Assembly (NCBI GenBank): GCA_010015655.1
Contig: ML976770.1
Location: 11,026 to 34,504 of the forward strand
DNA length: 23,479 nt
Reading direction: 5' to 3'
Source: Bimuria novae-zelandiae CBS 107.79
Taxonomy: Eukaryota; Ascomycota; Dothideomycetes; Pleosporales; Didymosphaeriaceae
Part shown: one piece after another, positions 19,101 to 23,479 of the stretch
How positions within the stretch are numbered: the stretch's first letter is position 1
How the letters are laid out: each line of letters begins with the position of its first letter
Program-made: the position numbers and the translations under genes
Notes under the pieces: model-generated
Told to the model about the DNA's origin: nothing
Databases searched by the model: none
The model's input: the letters and a program-made list of their open reading frames with translations, nothing else

Positions 19101-20117
19101 AGCAACGCGCAATAGACCTACAACGCTTAAAATAACTACACTACCTATTAACTCTGATGTACGCGTTTGGCGCGAGAAGGATAGATAGATAGGCCCCTAT
19201 AAGCTTATTGCTATAACAAATAAGACCTGTATAATATAGCTGCCGCATGGCCCTACAAATTTCCGCTTAATGGTTATTAAGCCGTACTACACGGATACCT
19301 CCCTGACAAACAACGAACCAGCCACGCCACTAGCGATTAATAATAAGAATAATAGCCACCCGATAAATATGCTAGACAACGGAGACGATAATTAAGATAA
19401 AGATAGCAAAACTAGTAGGACTAACTAGCATTAAGAATAAGCTTCTAAACTCCCTTAACAAAAACGCGGCTAACCTAAAGGTAGTAAGAATAAGCCTAAA
19501 GCTACTATAGCCCGCGCGAACTCTTATAAGACAGCTCGTGCGGCTCTTATAGCGTACACTGTCTACATAGCGCCTAACGAAGCTCACATAATAGAGGTCT
19601 TTATAACGCATAAAGAGAACACTAATTAGCTACTTGCTATATAGCTACGCCAAGAGTAAAAGATAACTACACCTAGTTAATTATTTAAGCTATTAGATAA
19701 TAAGGAAATTAATAGCTTTATTGCTAATAGAGTCTTCCGCTTTAAACAATACGATCCTGGTAAGCACTAAGGACGGATTTTTAAATCGCGACTAGTACGC
19801 GAAATTAAAGGCAAGACTACTACTACCCTATATAAGAAATTACGTCTTGTAGTGCAAGGCTATTAAGACGATAGTAAAGTAATAATCCTTATCTAATTAC
19901 TAACTATCTAGCGAGCTAGCTAATAAATTATACTAGCTATTGCTCCTTCACTTATGCGTAATAAAGTTCCGTTAATAAATAGAGAGATCTCGCTCTAGCT
20001 ACGAGATATTACCTAAGCATACGTATAGTTACGCATAAAGCTTAACTAAGTAGTTATCGCCCACTTACCTAAGGAAATTAAATATAAGTATCCACCTAGC
20101 ATAGTTATAATAGTAAA
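19100..20117 (+). pseudogene. Copia-3 integrase C-terminus and first half of RT
   Basis: The frame continues from gag as LATRNRPTTLK, then LPINSDVRVWREKD near 19142-19183, GPYKLIAITNKTCII and LPHGPTNFR, then KPYYTDTSLTNNEP. These correspond to the integrase C-terminal domain, seen in Copia-1 as SVKIWRENY and VVRPYYADN. An acidic then Lys-rich linker follows (19380-19500), then the RT start FKSRLVREIKGKTTT near 19785-19830, LRLVVQGY, IILAIAPSLM near 19927-19955 and LRDIT with AYV near 20003-20030, ending HLPKEIKYKYPPS near 20070-20103. RT stops just before its KPLYG block, which is found inverted downstream. RIP stops are common. The 80-codon minus frame at 19611-19372 is antisense noise. Confidence 0.8.
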
Positions 20118-20810
20118 CTCTGCGTTAGCAATATCTTCTATAGCTACTATAATTATATAGCTAATCTAGCTACTTAAATCTTTATTATTTGCGAAGGAGC
20201 TGTTAACGAAGATAAAGACTTTAGCCTAAGCTAGGTTAAGTGCCTTATAGGTAAGGCCACGATTAAGATTGTTTAGTTGCCACTGTAGGCGTTTGTTTAA
20301 CGCGTTAACGTCGTTGGCGGTAGGCTCCTGAGTTTATGCGGTAATAGAGAGGTTAAAAGTTACCTCTAGTTAGTAAATGCTCGCGATGTAGGCGCCGCGA
20401 GCCCTCTGCTTAACATACTATTATTAATAGTTAGCTAAGCTTGCGTTAATAAGATAAATCTTCTTACCCTAATCCTTTTATTATAGTAAGAGCTTGCTAG
20501 TGTAATTAATCGATAGGACGTAGCTATTAAAAATTAATAAAGTATTAGGTGTTAGCTTCTCCTTTAGCTTAGCTATAAATATTAACTCCTTCTCCTCTAG
20601 GTTAGAGAAACGTTTATCCGCGAGGATAAGTGTGTTGTTAGTCTGCATGTCTACTATGCTAAAGGCGTCTTAAGTAGTGGTTACAAGCAGGCATAGATTA
20701 TACGTTAAGGTCTTTATATAAAGCTTTTTCTTGTGATAAGCGCTGTATGTTGCCCACTAATAGGTACTAGCTTTAGCTAGGCCGTATAGAGGCTTCTTAA
20801 CTACCTTAAA
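20118..20810 (-). pseudogene. Inverted second half of Copia-3-type RT plus RNase H
   Basis: On the minus strand from 20810 the frame reads KVVKKPLYGLAKAS, then WATYSAYHKKKL, LCLLV and FSIVDMQTNNTLILADKRFS near 20600-20670. MQTNNT is the MQTDDT polymerase box of this clade with both Asp as Asn. It continues through LEEKELIFIAKLKEKLTPNT into RNase H. That part has a block like RARGAYIAS near 20390-20405, then NKRLQWQLNNLNRGLTYKAL near 20225-20300, VFIFVNSSFANNKDLSS near 20170-20220 (VDGSFA usual) and IANAEFTII. It picks up exactly where the plus-strand RT half ends, but points the other way, so a breakpoint lies at about 20100-20120. Confidence 0.82.
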
Positions 20811-20822
20811 CAATCCAACGGC
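20810..20822 (+). repeat. 13-bp direct repeat, copy 1
   Basis: ACAATCCAACGGC, repeated exactly at 21011-21023. Copy 1 sits precisely at the border between the inverted RT fragment and the GC-rich island. Confidence 0.6.
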
Positions 20823-21010
20823 ATTATGGCTGCCGATTTCGGGTGCCCGTGCTGCCGTTTTCTAACGCTGACTTGCCACTAAACCTCTCTACTTATGCCC
20901 CGGACAGCTCGGGCGCACGTGCTCTCCGGATTACCCACTTTAGCTAGCGTGGTCGCGCTACGACCCCCAATTTCGAGGAAGTTTAGCAGCAGAGGTCTTG
21001 GCACGCATTC

Positions 21011-21023
21011 ACAATCCAACGGC
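21011..21023 (+). repeat. 13-bp direct repeat, copy 2
   Basis: ACAATCCAACGGC, identical to 20810-20822. The 188 bp between the copies might be an insert with a duplicated target, or filler from break repair. Confidence 0.6.
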
Positions 21024-21044
21024 GCCTAGATCACATTACATCCT

Positions 21045-21431
21045 GTGTTTCAAAACACCACGCGCTCTCCTCTCCCTCGCACGGATACCTCATCGCCATC
21101 GCCATGGCACTCTCGTCCGGGCTCTCCCCCAAGCGGCGGATTGCGGCACCCCTGCTGCCAGGAACGCGAGGGTAGGGCGCAGCTCTCGGCACTACTCGCT
21201 ATTCTTGTCACCAGCAGCATGCTGACCCAAGCCGAGGCCGCCCTATTGGCGGCGTACTTAAAGCGGTTTCCTCGCCCTTCACAGAACCACGAGCAAGGAC
21301 CGCCTCTTCTCTCGCTCATATACTCAACTAGCCGCCCTACCTATCATCCGATACCTATCATCCGATACGCCCATGCACCCCCCCGCACCGACGCAACATG
21401 CGACGCCGTCTACCTAGCAACAATTCCTTAG
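21045..21431 (+). CDS. Doubtful hypothetical frame, 128 codons
   Basis: The longest open frame of the window, lying in the un-mutated GC-rich island. The predicted protein is rich in Pro, Ser, Arg and Ala and has one weakly hydrophobic stretch (LSALLAILVTSSML near residues 47-60). I recognise no family or motif. Overlapping open frames occur in another plus frame (20998-21225) and on the minus strand (21319-21050), as expected for GC-rich non-coding DNA. An upstream CT-rich tract at about 21064-21078 could be a fungal promoter feature or chance. It may be an exon fragment of a disrupted host gene. I would not call it a gene without transcript support. Confidence 0.2.
   Translation: MFQNTTRSPLPRTDTSSPSPWHSRPGSPPSGGLRHPCCQEREGRAQLSALLAILVTSSMLTQAEAALLAAYLKRFPRPSQNHEQGPPLLSLIYSTSRPTYHPIPIIRYAHAPPRTDATCDAVYLATIP
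21341..21368 (+). repeat. Perfect 14-bp tandem duplication
   Basis: CTATCATCCGATAC occurs twice head to tail. It lies within the GC-rich island and inside the doubtful 128-codon frame. Confidence 0.8.
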
Positions 21432-21544
21432 ACGGGAGCGAATATACCAAGTCTAATGCCAACGGCAGTGTCACGTTAGACACAGACCTTATAGACAACA
21501 AAACGTATAGTAATAAAGATAGTAAGGTAAAAAGGTAAAGGACT

Positions 21545-22100
21545 AAGTATAGCTTTTTACTAATAAGAATTATCTGCCTAAGCACTACACTAGCATGCTA
21601 AAAACGTTTAATAAAAGAGAGTATACTAAAAAGGACTATAAAGAGAGCAGTACCCGTCTACTAAATTATATTAAAAACTAATAGAACTAGTAAGTTGCAC
21701 GCTCTTACTCTTTAGACTAAAAAATATAATACTAACACGAGATAGATACTAAACCTACTTAAGAAGAATAGACCTCCGCTCCTATATAACTATGTCTATT
21801 TATACCCTATATACCTTCTTTAACTGGCTACTTAATTAGCGTTAAGAAAAAAAAAGATTAAAAATACTAAGGTATTAAGTTTACTAGCTCCTTTAAGACG
21901 TACTAAAAGGTGTACCGCCTCGTATATAAGAAAGTAACAAGTCTTAAGCTAGATAAAAAGATAAACTAGAGCATGTATAAGGTCTATCCTACCTTTTATT
22001 CTATACCTTTTTTACTTTATAACACGTCTAAGCTGCATCGCAGGTGTTATAAAAGCTAGCTAATGTAAGGGGCTGGGTGCTCAAGGAGCCAAAGGTGCCA
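21545..22100 (+). pseudogene. DUF3435 / 'FluG-domain'-like relic (tyrosine-recombinase family), N-terminal part
   Basis: The plus frame reads LFTNKNYLPKHYTSMLKTF and then KKDYKESSTRLLNYI near 21555-21670. After a one-base slip, probably at the A-run near 21845-21855, a FFNWLLN block is followed by GIKFTSSFKTY and KVYRLVYKKVTSLKLDKKIN, then SMYK near 21875-21981. The pattern 'GIK-x-SS-x-x-TYWK-x-RLVYER-T-x-x-KLD-x-x-x-NR' is one I associate with fungal DUF3435 proteins, often annotated as FluG-domain. That family includes the captain recombinases of Starship elements. After a likely intron the second exon begins VL-stop-KLANVRGWVLKEP. The catalytic R-H-R-Y part is absent, because the copy is cut before the inverted LTR at 22271. 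The stops are RIP-like. The family call comes from memory of motifs only. Confidence 0.55.
21982..22043 (+). other. Putative 62-bp spliceosomal intron in the DUF3435-like relic
   Basis: Starts GTCTAT and ends GCATCGCAG, with a CTAAG element 12 bases before the end as a possible branch site. Size and borders fit fungal introns. Removing it joins MYK to VL(R)KLA, which restores the expected continuation of the family pattern. Confidence 0.45.
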
Positions 22101-22270
22101 GAAGAATACTTATGAATTCGATAGAGAGTCCGAAGTTAAGCTTCGGGCGTCGAACTTATATATCTAGGGTTCGCATAACTAAGGGTTAAGGATCTAAGGC
22201 AATAATTAGGCGTAGCCTATTACATACCTCCCTTCCCTTTATTAAGGGTAAAAAAAAAGAAATCTCCGCG
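22101..22270. other. Unassigned sequence left of the inverted LTR
   Basis: No clear motif. A TTCGAT/CGAAGTT-rich patch near 22118-22160 and an A9 run at 22250-22258 stand out. The last five bases, CCGCG (22266-22270), match the flank of the other Copia-3 LTR in inverted sense. Confidence 0.4.
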
Positions 22271-22522
22271 TGTCGGTTCACAGGTAGCAAGGAATAAACA
22301 AGTAACTCTCTGTCTTTGGTATCTGGTGTCTGTCTTGTCTTGTGTGTGTGCTATAATAGTTCTATATACCTTCCTTCCAGTTCTTGTGGATGTGATAGAG
22401 TACCAGGTAGTGTAGAGGCGAAGGGTTTCAGTACAGTATCAGGTTAACTAGAAGTGAGGGGGTACAGGGGTATGATAGGGTTACACAGTTCCCTTAGTGC
22501 GGAAGGCGAGGCTGTGCAGACA
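22271..22522 (-). repeat. Copia-3 LTR in inverted orientation (3' LTR, 252 bp)
   Basis: The plus-strand ends are TGTCGGTTCAC and GTGCAGACA. It is the reverse complement of the LTR at 17092-17344, about 94% identical by eye. On its right lies a polypurine tract, so in element sense (minus) it is a 3' LTR whose body should lie to the right, at positions above 22523. Its outer flank matches the outer flank of the 5' LTR. It is therefore probably the partner LTR, flipped by a rearrangement. Confidence 0.9.
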
Positions 22523-22529
22523 CTGGCAG

Positions 22530-22539
22530 CTTTTCTTTT
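22530..22539 (-). other. Polypurine tract beside the inverted Copia-3 LTR
   Basis: On the minus strand AAAAGAAAAG lies 7 nt upstream of the LTR, the same tract and nearly the same spacer (CTGCCAG) as in Copia-1. Only about 25-40 bases of element body remain before unrelated sequence begins. Confidence 0.7.
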
Positions 22540-22559
22540 ATAGTAAATTATTTTATAAA

Positions 22560-22924
22560 ATACTACTACGCTCGCAACCTTTATCCTATGCCCTTAGAGT
22601 GAAAAGATACTAATTAATTAGCTAATACAATTAAAGGATATATACCTAATTAACGTAATAATAATACTTTATAGCGTTAAAGTCTAAATATTTTATTAAA
22701 GAATACACTTAACATAAAGCGCGTTTAAAAGCTAATAAACCTAAGTGACCTATAAACTTATGCTATTTAATTAGGAGCTTAAAACGTTACTGATTACCTA
22801 TATAGTTTAACTATAATAATGATTACTAGTAACGTAAAGGGAGATAACTTTTAAATTTATTAAAGCTAGTTACCGCCTGCCCTAAAGTATATTAGCTAAC
22901 TAAAGTTATATTTATATAGCGCTA
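22560..22924. other. AT-rich RIP-affected stretch, no identifiable feature
   Basis: Translations of both strands show scattered coding-like pieces only, such as KARLKANKPK at about 22715 in one plus frame. It may be the degraded integrase-RT linker of Copia-4 or part of another element. No domain could be assigned. Confidence 0.4.
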
Positions 22925-23325
22925 AGTGTATAAACGCTATTATGCGCGAGTATTAAGAGGTTTAAAGTAAAACCTACCTTTATAAGATCTTAGTAATATA
23001 TTAAACTACATAGACTAAAGGCGTCAAGGTGATCTTACTTATATAAGTATTTATATATAAGTTTAATAATAATAGTTATATTTATAAGTATAAAACTTAA
23101 CTTGTCGCACGCGGAGACCTATAAAAGTAGTTTAATAATACTTATACTACTACTATTAAAGCCTGCGTCCTTTAAATAGTTATTATAATTACTAACTACT
23201 TTAGCTTAAAATTAAAGTAATATAATGTACTTAACGCTTTTCTTCACTTTATATATAATTAAAAACTATACACTAAGACTCCTAGTATTTTTAAAAAAGT
23301 AAATAATAACCTGCTAGAGGTACTT
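22925..23325 (+). pseudogene. Copia-4 reverse transcriptase fragment
   Basis: The plus frame reads INAIMREY near 22935, then VFIYKFNNNSYIYKYKT near 23047-23097, LVARGDL, NTYTTTIKACVL, NYFSLKLKQYNVLNAFLHF near 23197-23252 and LYTKTPSIFKK near 23268-23298. This is the first half of a Copia RT (usual forms WVFKYKFD, KARLVARGDLQ, TYAATLA, QYDVVNAFLH). It resembles Copia-2 more than the Copia-1/3 clade. The catalytic Asp of QYDV reads Asn. It stops just before the ALYGL block, where RIP-altered sequence gives way to balanced sequence. No LTR for it is in the window. Confidence 0.82.
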
Positions 23326-23479
23326 CGTGTAACAGGAACAATCGCTCGTCGACACGAGAACCCTTGGCCAGTCAAGACAGGATTCGAGATCATCCAAAAA
23401 CCGACACTCATCCGTATCGGACCAATTTCGGATCTATCAGACCGATGGGGAACTACGGATCCGATTCGGACCTATTTCG
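23326..23479. other. Unique, un-mutated sequence with a 14-bp repeat
   Basis: A composition change near 23310-23330 marks the end of RIP-affected DNA. TCGGACCAATTTCG at 23417-23430 recurs with one change as TCGGACCTATTTCG at 23466-23479. The frame of the RT fragment happens to stay open to the window edge (ending DPIRTYF), but no family was recognised. Confidence 0.5.

Larger units (their letters stand above)
17092..20810 (+). mobile_element. Copia-3: rearranged and internally deleted Copia relic
   Basis: A 5' LTR, primer-binding region, leader, gag, integrase C-terminus and first half of RT lie in order on the plus strand. The second half of RT and most of RNase H follow inverted at about 20118-20810. 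Gag C-terminus, protease and integrase core are missing. A second LTR of the family lies inverted at 22271-22522. The clade is the same as Copia-1, shown by a shared primer-binding region, polypurine tract and protein motifs. Confidence 0.8.
20811..21450. other. GC-rich island not affected by RIP
   Basis: Base composition changes sharply at 20811 and again near 21450. Few TA-rich runs occur, and C and G are frequent. This fits single-copy DNA, perhaps a former host locus, caught between repeats. It contains a 13-bp direct repeat 201 bp apart, a 14-bp tandem duplication and a few overlapping short frames on both strands. No protein family was recognised in any of them. Confidence 0.6.

Noticed and set aside
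19372..19611. 79-codon minus-strand frame
   Set aside because: Antisense to the integrase-RT linker of Copia-3.
21050..21319. 89-codon minus-strand frame in the GC-rich island
   Set aside because: Overlaps other open frames on both strands in GC-rich DNA. No motif or family pattern.
17092..22522. Inverted LTR pair as terminal inverted repeats of a DNA transposon or a DIRS-type element
   Set aside because: One copy has a primer-binding region and the other a polypurine tract at the proper sides, so they are LTRs. No transposase spans the interval, and the DUF3435-like relic ends before the LTR.
1..23479. CRISPR array, bacterial operon or phage content
   Set aside because: No regularly spaced repeats, no ribosome-binding-site-led gene strings, and all coding traces are fungal transposons.

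Overview
The window looks like a repeat-dense, gene-poor compartment of a filamentous ascomycete (Pezizomycotina) genome. The evidence is: fungal-type Ty1/Copia, Ty3/Gypsy (chromovirus) and Fot1/Pogo elements; a possible 62-bp spliceosomal intron; and strong repeat-induced point mutation (RIP). Reading frames of recognisable proteins are full of TAA/TAG at former Gln and Trp codons, acidic catalytic residues are turned into Asn or Lys, and paired LTRs differ almost only by transitions. I see no intact protein-coding gene, no rRNA and no tRNA. Almost every coding trace is a transposon pseudogene; the open frames that remain are short leftovers.

Layout. (1) 1-1236: Fot1/Pogo DD35D transposase relic, minus strand, cut at its N-terminal side by an LTR. 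(2) 1237-12339: a Copia element ('Copia-1', minus strand, 242-bp LTRs) whose gag is interrupted by a second, structurally complete Copia ('Copia-2', 5629-10908, minus strand, 200-bp LTRs, 5-bp target duplication CTTAG). (3) 12340-about 15960: a Gypsy pol relic on the plus strand (protease, RT, RNase H, integrase, chromodomain) that lacks gag and its 5' end, followed by about 1.1 kb of unassigned sequence. (4) 17092-20810: the remains of 'Copia-3', related to Copia-1. It has a 253-bp 5' LTR, a leader that took a 409-bp SINE-like insert (16-bp target duplication and TAG-repeat tail), gag fused in frame to the integrase C-terminus and the first half of RT, then the second half of RT plus RNase H inverted. 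(5) 20811-about 21450: a GC-rich island spared by RIP, with short direct repeats and one doubtful 128-codon frame. (6) About 21545-22100: a relic resembling the N-terminal part of DUF3435/'FluG-domain' tyrosine-recombinase-like proteins, the family that includes Starship captains. (7) 22271-22522: a second Copia-3 LTR in opposite orientation, with its polypurine tract on the right and a 5-bp flank matching, inverted, the flank of the first LTR. (8) About 22925-23325: a plus-strand Copia RT fragment ('Copia-4') that ends abruptly in un-mutated unique sequence.

No genes work together here in a host pathway. The story is one of nesting and rearrangement. Copia-2 jumped into Copia-1. Copia-1 now joins a Fot1 relic on one side to a Gypsy relic on the other without a target duplication. 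Copia-3 was deleted internally, partly inverted and separated from its 3' LTR. RIP then disabled the long repeated segments, while LTRs, leaders, the SINE-like insert and single-copy DNA were largely spared. The most unusual items are the SINE-like insert, the inverted LTR with matching flanks, and the DUF3435-like relic.
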